Source of the DNA: Undaria pinnatifida
Lineage: Eukaryota; Sar; Phaeophyceae; Laminariales; Alariaceae
DNA: 64,000 bases
Assembly (NCBI GenBank): GCA_012845835.1
Contig: JABAKD010000023.1
Span: forward strand, 15,992,702-16,056,701
Reading direction: 5' to 3'
This document shows positions 9,507-20,909 of this stretch, piece by piece. The first letter of the stretch is position 1; each line of letters begins with the position of its first letter. A program made the translations under genes and the position numbers. The notes beneath the pieces were generated by a model that saw nothing but the letters and a program-made list of their open reading frames with translations, did no database searches and was not told the DNA's origin.

Positions 9507-9994
9507 TTAGACCTACTTTATGGGAAAAAATATTTTTGGCTCTCAAAACTGAATTCTGGGCCAATTATGCCAGTTTTACTCGGCTGGGCTGTCGAAAACA
9601 CGGATACACTCTTTAAGATCCATCATGTAGTTTTACGAGGGCTTTCTGGAGCAGTTCTCCGTTTCTCTAGGGTCTCCTTTGGATTTTTGGTGCAACAAAT
9701 TAGTTTTCGGAAATATGCAATGTTGCTCAAAACTGGGGCCAAAAATAATGGATTTTTGAGAATATTTGGCTAAAAATCATGAGGTTGTCAAAACTGGCAA
9801 ATTGGACGAACAGACACACCACGAGTCTGGAGAAACGGATAAGTGCATCAAAAAGCTCTCGGAAAATTACGGAGAGCATTCTGAGGAGTCTATAGGTGTT
9901 TCTGATGTCGTCCCGCCGAGTAAATCGCGTATGATCAGCCAAAAATCTCAGTTCTGAGGGCCCAAAAATAATTTCCCATAATAGTTGGTCTTAG
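9507..9994. repeat. Foldback: long diverged inverted repeat
   Basis: The left arm (about 9507-9735) aligns in reverse complement with the right arm (about 9766-9994). Examples are TTAGACCTACTTTATGGGAA against TAAGACCAACTATTATGGGAA, TTTACTCGGC in both, and TCTCCGTTTCTC against TATCCGTTTCTC. Conceptual peptides of both arms keep matching patterns (RFSRVSFGFLVQ against RFSRLVVCLFVQ). The arms are clearly diverged, so the inversion is old. No functional gene is implied. Confidence 0.75.
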
Positions 9995-11253
9995 TCGAAA
10001 ATCGAAATTCAATGTGGGGAGTTTGTGCTACTAGGCGTGGCATGTTGTATGTAACCGAAGCCGGCCACGCCAATTGGTGCCATGTCGTCGGCTGATTGAA
10101 AGGCGAAGAGGCGAGAAGCCACCATTGCGAGAGGTAGGACCACCGGAGCAGCCGCAGCGCGGCCTCCTGAGGCCCTTAGCACAGCCTAGACCGCCTGCGA
10201 CGCTTCGAAAACAATCGAGACCGCCGCAAACCCAGTTTTTCGTCGCGCTGCACCTGGAAAGTTACACGACCAACTACCACATCACGACTTCGCTCAGAAG
10301 TTCGACCGCTGTATCCCCGTCGCTGCTGCCCGTGTCGGGCGGCGGGGTGGCGCCAGCCCATCCAAGAGACGCCTGAAGCCATAGCCTCCTAGCCGCTGCC
10401 GGCAAAAACAATCTGCCGCTAGCCGCGGCGCTCCGGGGAGGACGCGAGCCATCGCTCGCCTCGGTCGTTGCCCACGGGTGTTCGTTGACCCTTTTGCGTT
10501 TTTTTCTTTATTTTTGACCGCACTACGTCGTTCCTTGGTAAGAAGCAGTCGATTTTTTCGTGTATTTTTGATGAAATCTACTGAGAAAAATCGGATTACG
10601 GTTCCCCGTGCTCTTCGTTAATCTGGGCTCTACTATTATGTGAAAAATTGAGCGATTAGGCCACTGTTTGTGGTACCCCGATGTAGACCATAGATCTTGA
10701 TATATACAAGATTCGCCTACAATAAGATCTGTGGACACTGCATGTGGAGACGAATGTTGGTTCTGACAATTTCCAAGATCGAAAAATCCACCGGAAAGGG
10801 ATGTTTCGTCCCGATCTCAGGCTGAAATCCGGATAAGTTACTTCTTCTCCATATTTCGTCACGATGTTAGGCCGCAAACTTGCCCCCGCGCGCACACACG
10901 CACAGAACAGCAGTATCTCGCGAAGGTGCGACAGCCCCGTGGGCCATTTGCCGAGCAGCTTCCGCTTGACCCTCGCGCACCTCGATCGCCATGGTCTGTA
11001 GCGTGTTGTGGCGCTGCGGCGTGTTTGTGCGTGTTTCGACTTTTCGAAATCGTACAACCACCCCTCTGAAAAATGCTAACGAAGATTTTTAACATTGCTG
11101 TTAGCTTCCGCATCTAGACTCGTTTTTACCATGCTTGTTTGGAAATGTTACGTCGGCATCTTAATCTTGAGGCGGCAAAACGAATGTCAGGAACATCTGT
11201 GACCTGGTTCGGGGTACCATAAATAACGGCCTTGATTTCTGGTGATGAGTGTT
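9995..11253. other. Intergenic; one weak coding candidate on the minus strand
   Basis: 10020-10500 is GC-rich with proline/arginine-rich open frames only. On the minus strand, 11061-10867 gives a 64-residue frame with a hydrophilic helix-like stretch (TLQTMAIEVREGQAEAAR) resembling genuine coding sequence, but no family is recognised and no splice context is established. Nothing else was found. Confidence 0.3.
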
Positions 11254-12062
11254 CTTGTTTTGAGGCTCCAGAAATAACTGCATGAGAAATAAGGGGCGTC
11301 CATTTTACGGCTTTTGATTTTTGGGGAGTGGATTTTATTTTGAATTGGTAGGTCTCGTTTTCCCGTTGGCTTTTATTTTTAAAAAATCTGGCACGTACAC
11401 TGTCGCCGGTGACGTTAGGTCGCCACAGCCTTTGCTGCTGTCTCTGCTGCTGTGTTGGTTTTGATGGTGGCGGTGCCGCTGCTGTCGCGTTTGTGTGAGG
11501 GCGTACTGTCTCGCACACAACAAGCGCGGTATGCTGTAGTAGTTGTGTTTGTGATTATTTGCTCTGCGTGTTGGGTGATGCCTACAGCAGACAGATGTCA
11601 TTCCAAGGTGTCATACCAGGTACCAGTAGGCAGTGGTGACATGTGATAGTTGGTGCGGGGAAGGAGTGTGGAGTTGGCACATCGTAGGCTGACTCCCGAT
11701 TGTACTGTTTTATATTATTCTTCTGGCGGAGGCATGAATTATGTCAGTTATGATATATTCGTGTACAACTTTTGGTTTTGTTTGTGCGTGTTTTCCGTGG
11801 GGTATTCCTCCACTCCGGAGTGACTTAAGCCTGTCCTGTGACCACGGACTTGATTGTGCGAGCTAATGTGAGAACTATAGTAGTTCTGAGAGGATGGAAG
11901 AGCTGTTATTTCTGGGCTCAGAAATCACCAAATCCGCTGATTTCTGGGCTCGATTATTTCTAAACCCAGAAATAACGATGATTTTTGGTCCCACAATGGA
12001 AGTTTTTATTTTGTGGCGAGGAGATCCCTGTTAAAAGAGAGAATTGTCGCTCAATATTTGCC
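11254..12062 (+). repeat. Dispersed repeat A, copy 2, with internal SINE-B
   Basis: Counterpart of 320-959. Relative to copy 1 it carries about 210 extra bases between GACATGTGATAGTTGG and GAGAGGATGGAAGAGCTG, which correspond to SINE-B. The order of events is clear: repeat A was in place first and the SINE inserted later. Confidence 0.8.
11660..11880 (+). mobile_element. SINE-B inserted in repeat A
   Basis: The copy runs from GTTGGCACATCGTAGGCTGA through TTCTGGCGGAGGCATGAATT, GGGGTATTCCTCCACTCC and CCTGTCCTGTGACCACGG to GCGAGCTAATGTGAGAAC. It has lost the (AAC)n tail. It aligns along its full length with the minus-strand copy at 6957-7160. Confidence 0.75.
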
Positions 12063-13500
12063 GTAATAGTAGTTCTGATACTAGCGTTTCCCAAGCGAAA
12101 AGTCTCAAAAGTAAATGCCAGCAGACATCTAATGTATGATACAGGGCCGACAATAACTCTCAACTGCGACACTGCCACCGCACTTCGTGGGCTCGTATCC
12201 CGTGTGGGCCAAAGTTGTGTACTATTTGCGTCTGGGCCTGTCTAGACGTGTAGTACCTGTGAGTGTGGTGTTGCTGTTGCATACGCGGGTGCACCCTGTA
12301 AATGCTCGATGTAGTAGGCGTTGCTGTACTTGCACTGTACCCCTACCTGGTAGGTAAGTAATATGCTGTCTATGCGCCGCCCGACAGCGTCGTATGATAC
12401 CATACATACAGCAGTAGTAGCAGTACTGCGACACTCTACTCCATGCTGTAATCGTGAATACGTTCATCTGTACCTTGTGCACGAACGTATAACGCTGTCA
12501 ACGAGGGTCGGCCATTATTGTCTTCTATTTTTGGTCTACAACAGCAACGTCGAGAACGGCAATCAGTACTATACAGTAGCAGGAAGTACGTAAAACATAG
12601 TAACAAAGCATGATAGTTTGCAGTGCGCGTGGTTGAGTTAACTCGAAGCAGCTTGTCAAGGAAACCAACCTCACGGACTGGTGTGTGCCTATCCGCTTCA
12701 GTAGACCCTGGGTTCATGGGAATCGGTGCTCCATATACAGATCCCGCACTGCTGTAAAGCATTAATCTATCTTTCGGCTCACGGGCAAACGCCCTCACAC
12801 AGGCACACAGCCGAAAACAAATAAATAATTGAAGCCTCAGGTACCCGGCCATCAAGAGGCATGCACCCGGCTTTTGTAGAGATGTTTCAGCCAAAGGCAT
12901 ACGCGACCTCGGTCGCTGCGCTTCCTTGGCATTGCCTCATCACAGTACATCGTCATTGGTATGTTTGCCGTCCGACAAAATAAATGCAGTTAAAACAAAA
13001 GCGACAACGAACACAAGTCGTATTAATATATCCCCTTCGGGATCGAGATCAATCGAACCCAAACGCGACAAGTGCGGTTTGATTAACCTTGTACGAAGTG
13101 AGTGCCACAACCAAAAGTATTGCCATGCTCCGCGCGTGTCGTAAATATCTTTCCGTTGCACTTCGAACACGCCCTCTACCCCAGCCGCCCGGGCTTCTTC
13201 GTGTGGTCTACGTTGTAACCGTCACATTTCTTCGACACTTTTCTCTCTTCATTTCCTACATCTACTCTAGCAAGCTGTTGCACATACTGAAGCTCATCAT
13301 TGGAGCACATACACACATACGTCTATACCACACCAGACAGCTATATTCCAGGTACCATATAGCAGGTTCTGGTATAAATCATCACAAGGAAGCACCATGG
13401 TGTAAGAGTACCGAGCACCCGGAACAACGAATAAAACTGCAAAACGCCCACCCGACAATAATGCAACAAGCGCAACCAATAGAAATAGACACACCAAATG
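12063..13500. other. Intergenic, no gene recognised
   Basis: The longest frame (12436-12900, minus, 154 codons) has mixed composition with cysteine and arginine clusters and no recognisable domain, so it is not called. Short CCTGGTA/TACCAGG motifs recur at 12345 and 13350. Confidence 0.35.
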
Positions 13501-13501
13501 A

Positions 13502-13715
13502 GAAGAATCATGCCGCGTCCCTCCCTACACATCACAACAACGAGAGAATGCGACGCAACATGGTCGTCGGATACATACATCCACATTGTGAAAAGTACAC
13601 TGTCACGAAATGAGTGGAACCGTGCCGCGTCCCTTCGTATGCACCACAGCAACAAAGCTTGAATGCAATGCAACATGCATGCTCGTCGGTTACAAAGATA
13701 CACTGTACTACCAAT
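13502..13715 (+). repeat. Degenerate tandem duplication (about 109 bp unit)
   Basis: TGCCGCGTCCCTCCC, AACGAGAGAATGCGACGCAA and GGTCGTCGGATACAT (13510-13575) reappear as TGCCGCGTCCCTTCG, AACAAAGCTTGAATGCAATG and GCTCGTCGGTTACA (13622-13695). Open frames through it, including the 199-codon minus-strand frame 13532-14131, change composition abruptly and are not called. Confidence 0.6.
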
Positions 13716-14091
13716 ACTTCGAAGTATACCTGAAAGTGTGCCTGCCCAGCAGTCAAACAGCCAGCAACCAGCCGACAGCTCCTGCAAGGTTCACACGGAC
13801 CTAAAAACTCCCTGACAACTATTTCCCCTTTACCACCCCCAGACCTAGAATCCTTTTCCAGGCGATTATCACCAGTACTATTGATACCTCCATTTCTACC
13901 ATCCGCTCCGTGGGCTCGGGGCAGGGTGGATGATAGCTGCGCTGCCCTCGCCCCCGCCCCCTCTCCTGCCCCCGCCGTGAATTCGGCCATGCCGCTCTCT
14001 TGCAGGGTTTGCGTTGGCTGGAAAACAGCCATCTCTACCAACGCAGCCCCCGGCTCCCACCCCAGCTCCCGCCCACGCTCGCCCCTCCACC

Positions 14092-14720
14092 TCACCCCCA
14101 GCTCACCCCCAGCCCCCGCTCGCACCCACACTGCCGCTTCATGAGCCCCTTCGCTGCCGTGCTCTGATTGACGAAATGGAAGTGGAGCTTGGCCACGATG
14201 GCCTTGAGCAGTAACTTCACGTACCTGCGTAGTTGAGTGAAGGTGTTGTGGAACGTGCTGTTAACACTGTACAGTAACTGCCATGCTGCGAAAATCAACA
14301 CAAACGGGGGGCATGGTGAGCACGACGATTTGCACTCGATCCGGCAACCTTCTCCCGTAGCGCTTTGTTAGCTTAAGCTTCGCGATCGCACCCCACAACA
14401 CGTTACGCATACCACCATGGTCACAGATGTCAGATATTTGGCGTCGAGAGTGAATGCCTGTTTTAATCTCTTTATAACCGGTTTCTCATTTTCATTAGCT
14501 CTTTACAACTTTTGCCAATTATGCCGTTGCGCGTCGTTAAGCTTAACGTTCATTTGCACCCAACAACGAACACCCAGGTCACATGCGTCAGCTCTTTGGC
14601 GTCGGGGCTCAATGCCTTAATATTTGTGCACACCATCTGTAATATCTTCAAGAACGGTTTCTTGTTTTTGCGAGCTCTCTGCGAGCCAGTGCACTTTTAA
14701 ACGGCAGTTTCTGGTTCTCT
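14092..14720 (-). pseudogene. Uncharacterised coding relic with an internal duplication
   Basis: On the minus strand, two stretches about 150-200 bp apart encode related peptides: KPFLKILQMVCTNIKALSPD followed by AKELTHVTW (about 14660-14560), and KPVIKRLKQAFTLDAKYLTS (about 14480-14420). Downstream a third open segment (14301-14092) encodes the amphipathic stretch NTFTQLRRYVKLLLKAIVAK. Stops separate the pieces. The pattern suggests a decayed gene or transposon protein with an internal repeat; I recognise no family. Confidence 0.35.
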
Positions 14721-15021
14721 GGTCTTTCATCAATCGCTGCATGTGTTATAGGGCATATTCTTACCTCTATCCTCAAAACTCGTTGTCCACGGTTCTTTCC
14801 ATGCCGCTTTGAGACTTATCTCTTGTGGACGTCGATGGATGCTGTTTGTTTCTTTCTATTTCCTTTATTTTTCGTTGTTGGCCAGCCTGAAGTGTATTTC
14901 TTGCATTGAGTTTCTAATATGCGGGAAAGGAATGAGCCTCAATTTCTTAACGCCACGGACCAAGCGAGTACAACCACAACAAACAAAAGATGCTCTGATT
15001 CAGCGAGATCGCTCGAGGTGT
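14721..15021. other. Intergenic, no gene recognised
   Basis: T-rich sequence with no repeat or coding signal that I can support. Confidence 0.3.
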
Positions 15022-15324
15022 TTGACCATCCACGTACACGGGTGGTAGGTGCATGGCTGGGTCACTCACGGAGACAGAAGTCACGTAATCCGGAGAGCCA
15101 TCGAGCTGAGAAGAGAAATAGAGTAGGGTTTCGAAGTGCGGCTGAGGTGCTTTTCTTCCCCAGCCACGTGGTGACCCCAATCATGAGAGATTGGAGACCA
15201 CATACAATTTTATTATTAGTTCTCGGGGAACCAACCTGGTTCCGCCGCATCTCCTCAGATGCGTTACGGTTTCACAAACCACAAATAATATCCCAATCAG
15301 GCTTTGATACAAGCACAAACCAAC
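15022..15324 (+). repeat. Dispersed repeat F, copy 1
   Basis: About 300 bp is nearly identical to 19289-19591, with shared edges at TTGACCATCCACGTACACG and ACCAACA. The unit begins TG and ends CA, like a solo LTR, but the 5 bp on either side do not match in either copy, so LTR status is not established. There is no coding capacity. Confidence 0.85.
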
Positions 15325-15379
15325 ATTCCCCCTACTTGTAACACAGTCATGATAACGCCCATTCAAACCGCCAAGCGAA

Positions 15380-15705
15380 ATTCAATACTCAAAACCAACC
15401 ATTATTGTTCCCCCAAAATTAATATACTCCAAGTCCATCAACCGAATTTTCAATGCCGAAATCAAGATAGAAAATATCAAATTTCATCATTCAATACTCA
15501 GAAACAACCTATATTGTTCCCCCAAATTAATATACTCCGAACTCCTCCATCAACCGAATTTTTGATGCCGAAATCAAGATGAAAATCTCAAAATTCATCT
15601 TCTAATGCTCCAAAACAATCAATATTGTTTCCCCAAATTAATATGCTTCCAAACGTTCGATCAAGCAAAATTCTGGTGGAAGTATAGATACTCCCGTTTT
15701 CAACA
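15380..15705 (+). repeat. Three-copy tandem repeat, 110 bp unit
   Basis: TATTGTTCCCCCAAATTAAT recurs at 15403, 15512 and 15623 (spacing 109 and 111). Each unit continues with CATCAACCGAATTTT, GATGCCGAAATCAAGATG and TTCAATACTC. The unit is AT-rich with no coding potential. The third copy is the most diverged. Confidence 0.9.
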
Positions 15706-16240
15706 TGCCCCAGGCAAAATTTAAAAAGTACAACTATAAGTATCAACACAGACCCGAGTTCGATACTGATGGCATGCCCACCCAGCACATACATTGTGAA
15801 TCCTGCATCACATAGTGAATCCTACATCCCTCCTGCTCGTGAAAACTATCACGATAATGTTCATCACATCCTAGATTAATGCAAACTCGAAAGTAGAATC
15901 CTCGAATTAAAACAAAGTGGAAGGGCATCGCTTTCAACCGTTATTTCATGATCTAACGAATAAAATCAGCTAAGATATAACTCCTCCACTCCGGAGTCGA
16001 GCCACATTTTGTCTAATCAGCTTTGCTCTGGTTTTGTCCATACCAAGCTCTCAACATGCGTTGGTATTACAGGACACCCTGATTAGGATATGTGCTTCTT
16101 CAACTAACTCTGGAAGCCAGCATTCATCACACACTAGTGGTACTCCCGAAGTTTGCCAGTTGCCGGCCGGTATGGCGGCAAAAAACAAATTGGTGCTGTA
16201 TCCTTTATATGTAATACTACAAAAACAATATAATAACAGG
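15706..16240. other. Intergenic, no gene recognised
   Basis: Mixed sequence with no supported gene or repeat. The (CAG)-rich tandem region starts just downstream. Confidence 0.3.
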
Positions 16241-17300
16241 GCAGCAGTACGGCAGTGCAGCAGTACGTACGGTAGTAAAGGACAGAGGTGTAGAGGTATG
16301 CAGCAGTGGGGACGGTGGTACTCTCAAACACCAGTGGGAGGCCGATATTTTATATTAAAAAAAAAAGGTTCATCTCCCACAGGACGAAAAAAGACTCCAA
16401 CGTACGGAACGGCCCACCCACCCACCACGGACGACGCAGTGCACCCTCCACCCACCCACCGACCAAACCTTTATTACATGCAGCAGTACAGCAGTGCAGC
16501 AGTACGTACAGCAGTGCACCTGCACCCGAAAAAAAACGAAAACGGTGCTGTACCATCCTCAGAGCTCTCTATGTAGACTGAGTACGAAGAAAACAAAAAA
16601 ATAACAAGCCACCCACCCACCACGGAAGACGCAGTCAGTGCATCCTCCACCCACCCACCGACCAAACCTTTGCTACATACAGCAGCACAGCAGTGCAGCA
16701 GTACGTACAGCAGCACACCTGGTACGCGGGGAGCAGTTAGTGGGTTGGTCTTGAGGACCTTGTATGAAACAGGAAACAAAAAGTGCAGCAGCACGTACAG
16801 CAGTACACCTGGTACGCGGGGAGCAGTTAGTTGGTTGGTTCTCGAGGACCTGGTACCCAGGTATGAAACAGGAAACAAACGGGGGGGGTTTCATTTTTTG
16901 ACGATACTCGGCCATCTCGGGGAGCGAGCGACTACATACAGCAGCACAGCAGTGCAGCAGTACGTACAGCAGCACACCTGGTACGCGGGGAGCAGTTAGT
17001 GGGTTGGTTCTTGAGGACCTTGTATGAAACAGGAAACAAAAAGTGCAGCAGCACGTACAGCAGTACACCTGATACGCGGGGAGCAGTTAGTTGGTTGGTT
17101 CCTGAGGACCTTGTACCCAGGTATGACAGGAAACAAACGGGGGGAGTTTCATTTTTTGACGATACTCGGCCATCTCCGGGAGCGAGCGAGCCGCCATCCA
17201 CCACCCACCCACCATCCACCACCCACCCACCATCCACCCACGGACCTACCCAGTACTGCAGTACAGCAATGCAGCAGTACGTAGAAGAACACACCTGACA
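16240..17300 (+). repeat. Nested tandem array built on GCAGCAGTACGTACAGCAG
   Basis: A unit of about 259 bp is duplicated (starts at 16681 and 16940). Each unit itself contains two diverged halves with CACCTGGTACGCGGGGAGCA, TTAGTTGGTTGGTT and ATGAAACAGGAAACAAA. Shorter copies of the palindromic motif (CAGCAGTACGTACAGCAG) lie at 16245-16275, 16480-16515 and 17262-17285, separated by CCACCCACCCACC stretches. Many open frames cross it in several phases, as expected of repeats. Confidence 0.9.
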
Positions 17301-18641
17301 GGCGAGCAGCAGCCGATTCGTTGGTTACAATGCTCTCGGGCTGGGCGGGATTTGCAATTGTTTGCTATTCCCCGCCACGCCGGGGGCCAAGCGAGCCGTC
17401 CCCGGGAGGGCGATTTCCACGTTGCCTCCTCGCCGAGGTGGGGCACCGACGCCCGTTCTTTCGCCGGCACGTCGTAGTGCTGCTGTGCGGATGGGACGTG
17501 GCGGCACCGCGAGGCCGCCGGGGGCCGAGTGGAGCTCGGGAGTCGCCGCTTTTTTGGGGGGGGTGTTATAACCAAGAGATTTTCAAACATCCAAAAAAAC
17601 GTCACGACCACCTTAGCGTAGTATATAATAAGGATACCTACCTATTTTATCTGTTCAAGACAAATACCAGGTATGTCATTTCTCAAAATGATTTTTTCAT
17701 CAAGCATCCTACCAGCTCGCGCGGGTTTCTCCTACCTTATCTCGCAGTATGAGTACAAACGTGGATAAAATAGCAATCTCACATACCGGGTTCTACAGGT
17801 ATTGATGCATGCATAACACCAGGCAGGGTTGAAAATTCAGTTGTGTGGTAAAAACACAACCACCCTACCCATCACCTCTCGTTTTTGCAATACGTGCAAA
17901 GAAGAATAGTTTGCATATACCTGTGACCTGGTGGCAGATACTCGGATCAGTACTTCGTAGCTACCGGATTATTAATGTTTCCTGAGTTCCGTACCAGGTA
18001 CAAAATACATACTTCCATCCCGACTTCGAATATACGTCCAAACGCCACCATTGTAAGAGTGCCCGATTTAAGAGCACAACAGCAGTATTATGCTTACTAG
18101 CTACTGGGCGTGAACACACAGCAATGCCTCATAGTACCAACATTAATACCTAACCAAGAACCGAACCAAACCCCGAATCTTCAAGCCAAAAATATATATA
18201 TGAAAGCAATATGTGCCTTTTTGAACACGTGCTCTTGCGGCAGACGACGATCTTATCTTTCTCACGTAGACGCTCTCGCAGCGGACAGCGCCTTCTCCGC
18301 CGTCCATGCTCCTCCCCAGGCCCCGCGAAGAAGCCGAACCCCATTCCACCAAGCCTCCGACTCTCCCAATCATCATCCCGCCTTTTTCCACGGTCTCCAC
18401 CCTCCTGCGCCACTGTCTGAAATATCCGCCCACGTTGCGCATCGCCGGCCTGACGGTGCATACCGTCAACGACGGCCCGACACGAGAACGTCAGATGTGT
18501 ACCCGATAATGCTCCCCCCGGCGGCGACGATATCGGCTGTTCTCCACCGGTATCATCGTCTTCGTCGAGCCAGTCCGGCGGCGGTGATCCCTACTGCTGC
18601 TTTTCCACCACCCCCAGCTCAGCTACCACCATTTTGTTCCA
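17301..18641. other. Intergenic; GC-rich island with a diverged second copy
   Basis: 17380-17460 (GCCAAGCGAGCCGTCCCCGG, GAGGGCG) has a diverged inverted counterpart near 54650-54730, visible also as peptides PPRRGPSEPSPGG and PPRRGESEPSPGG. 17580-18200 is AT-richer and unremarkable. The plus-strand frame 18110-18856 is proline-rich and lies opposite the better minus-strand candidate, so it is not called. Confidence 0.4.
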
Positions 18642-19331
18642 CTATTGCTCGTCATCCACGTCTCCCAGCTCTTCCCAAAAACAAACTTGCTCTTCCTCCT
18701 TTGCTCCGTTTTGTTCAAGCGGGAGCTGTTTCGCTTCCTTCGCGGGCGGGAGAAGCTGCGGCGGCGGTGTCGATTGTGGCGGTGGCGGCGGTGGCCCCGG
18801 CGGCAGTATTTCCTGTTCTACCGCCCCCGCCTCCTCTTCACCCATGTAACCCATAACAAAAGCAATATATCTCGCCTCCAGAATGTCGCCCTCTATTTCA
18901 TCAAATAATCCGGCAGTCCAAGACGTCTGTTTTGTGAGCTGCCGCTCGTGCCACCAAACAGCAAGACCCCCAAGCGCCTCCATGCTCTCAAGGCGTCCCT
19001 GTGTCTGGAACGCGCGGGTCGTAGATCTTTCTTGGCCCGGCGCTGATCCTTGGACATCATGGGAACTTGCCTTGTTGCGGTTTGCGTCCCTGTGGGCTTT
19101 CCAAGCCCTCAAGGTTCTTGCTGCTGTGGCGCGGACTTTGCACATTTCGATTTCTGTGGGTGCTTCCATGGTGGCTTTCCTGATGTAGTCTATATGCTGC
19201 TCCAGCGTGAGGCCGGCGTATGACGTCTCCATCCTTGCGCTCACCCTGTGCACGAGATATCTGGATCGATCCTTATGTACTAGTATGTTGACCATCCACG
19301 TACACGGGTGGTAGGTGCATGGCTGGGTCAC
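18642..19331 (-). CDS. Uncharacterised acidic protein or exon
   Basis: This frame of 229 codons is one of the best host-gene-like candidates in the window, but no family is recognised. The likely authentic part starts at the internal Met of METSYAGLTLEQHIDYIRKA (about 19231), because the first 30 or so codons come from the edge of repeat F. Residues roughly 35-110 of the long frame are helix-prone and rich in charged residues. They are followed by AGLFDEIEGDILEARYIAFV, a polyproline stretch (PPGPPPPPPQSTPPP), and an acidic end CFWEELGDVDDEQ. The composition, with balanced charged residues and few Cys or Ser runs, differs from chance frames nearby. Splicing cannot be excluded. It could also be a transposon accessory protein. 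Confidence 0.45.
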   Translation of the reverse strand: MTQPCTYHPCTWMVNILVHKDRSRYLVHRVSARMETSYAGLTLEQHIDYIRKATMEAPTEIEMCKVRATAARTLRAWKAHRDANRNKASSHDVQGSAPGQERSTTRAFQTQGRLESMEALGGLAVWWHERQLTKQTSWTAGLFDEIEGDILEARYIAFVMGYMGEEEAGAVEQEILPPGPPPPPPQSTPPPQLLPPAKEAKQLPLEQNGAKEEEQVCFWEELGDVDDEQ

Positions 19332-19591
19332 TCACGGAGACAGAAGTCACGTAATCCGGAGAGCCATCGGGCTGACAAGAGAAGTAGAGTAGAGTTTCGA
19401 AGTGCGGCTGAGGGGCTTTTCTTCCCCAGCCACGTGGTGACCCCAATCATGAGATTGGAGACCACATACAATTTTATTATTAGTTCTCGGGAAACCAACC
19501 TGGTTCCGCCGCATCTCCTCAGATGCGTTACGGTTTCACAAGCCACAAATAATATCCCAACCAGGCTTTGATACAAGCACGAACCAACACG
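19289..19591 (+). repeat. Dispersed repeat F, copy 2
   Basis: Nearly identical to 15022-15324. Its left edge overlaps the 5' end of the open frame at 18642-19331, so it may have inserted into, or provided the start of, that transcript. Confidence 0.85.
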
Positions 19592-20554
19592 AGGGGTATA
19601 ACATAAACAGCCTCTATTTTCTGAGCAATACAGCGGCCGTAGTCCACAACTAGGGCTAGCCGGGCGGGTTTGCCTTGCTCGATTTACTTCTACTGTTGTT
19701 GTTTTCTCTGCTACAGCTGTCACCTGTAACTTCTGTGCGCACGCCATGTGTACTCGTAGAAGACGATCGTACCCGTAGATTAGCGCAGGCTGTTCGTGTG
19801 TTTGCTGATGCTCCTGTGTAACCCATATCATATGCACAAGGGTAACAAAGTCATACCTCCGTAGCGTTCACAAAGTTGAAACCCAACATTGGCCGGGTAT
19901 AGACCTCACTGCAAGCTTATAACCTTTACTCAAGATTAGGCAAGTGGGCGTGTTGCACTTGCCTTCTGGAAGCGCTTCAGGCTCCAGGCAGGCCAGTCCC
20001 CCAGTGACACACCTACGTGTAGGTGGTCGCCCTGACGACTTTTGCAGCGGAGCTCCATCAATGTATTGTGTGTCCCAGCTCTTCATTTAGAGAATGGCTG
20101 GCTTGGGCTGCAGCGCTGCAATCGCCCTGGGACAGGCCAGATATGATGTGAACTTCCACCACGGGTTCATGGCCCAGGCGTAACAGGCCGGCTGAGGTGC
20201 GGCCATCCGTAGATCATGCCGCATTGCCTCTCACGACATGTGATCTCTTTCAACTTTGGCTCCGTTCATTGCACAACTTTCGTGCCCATTTGCTGATGGG
20301 CACCATATTTCCTGCCTGCTACACAAACAGTCAGTCATTCGTCTCCCAGAATCTTTAGTTCAGTGTTGGGCCGATGGTTGGTCTGCAGCAACTGCATCAG
20401 GCCGGGGAGAGGGGACCCCTATTGCTGTAAATTGAATCATCTTTCACGCTATTTTGGGTAATAGAACGCCACACAGCTTGTTGTCCTGTTCTGCGGTAAC
20501 TTAACGCCGGAATCTGGTGCTCATTGTTTTCTGCTACAGAATCGATACGGCAAC

Positions 20555-20687
20555 ATGGAGAGCAAGACCTCGTCGCCAAGGCAAGGAAAGATCGAAGACG
20601 TGGAATGCCTTGCAGATGAGGAAACCGTGGATACGATGCCTACGACAGGAGCATGCCCGAGAGGAATGCGCCGACTGAACGCCTCAG
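20555..20687 (+). CDS. Possible first exon of an unidentified gene
   Basis: ATG in good context (CAACATGGAG) opens a short hydrophilic frame (MESKTSSPRQGKIEDVECLA, then DEETVDTMPTTG). It reaches CTCAG|GTTAGC, a possible splice donor, and the unspliced frame stops two codons later. Only codon composition and the ATG context support it, and no matching downstream exon could be identified. Confidence 0.22.
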
Positions 20688-20882
20688 GTTAGCCCTCATG
20701 CGAATATATAACTACTTTTATAGAACTTCCGGTGACAATGGAAGGCCAATAGTTTAAAATTTCCGAAGATCCAAGCAATACTTTGGCTGAACGGTCGCCT
20801 ATGGGCCCAATTTTGAAGAGTTTGTTTTTGGAAGTTTTCAATATCTGGAATTAATTGATTTCTGGCGGCGATCTTCGCCAAC

Positions 20883-20909
20883 ATCTGCTTGAGAAATTCT
20901 CAAGCAGAT
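20883..20909. repeat. Near-perfect 27 bp palindrome
   Basis: ATCTGCTTGAGAA and its exact complement are separated by a single A. The stem is 13 bp with almost no loop, so it would form a cruciform rather than a transcriptional hairpin. Its function is unknown. Confidence 0.9.

Noticed and set aside
13532-14131. 199-codon minus-strand frame
   Set aside because: Its Gly/Arg-rich first half and Cys-rich second half come from a GC-rich stretch and a tandem duplication. No consistent protein character.
16240-17300. CRISPR-like array
   Set aside because: The repeats are nested duplications of differing unit length, with no unique spacers of constant size and no cas genes, in a eukaryotic context.
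18110-18856. Plus-strand frame of 248 codons
   Set aside because: Rich in Pro, Ala and Ser with no domain. It overlaps the better minus-strand candidate, and its openness follows from the GC/CCG-rich composition.
15022-19591. Repeat F pair as LTRs of one 4.5 kb retrotransposon
   Set aside because: Orientation and TG...CA ends fit, but the interval holds no gag or pol, and the flanks show no matching duplication. They are listed only as dispersed repeats.
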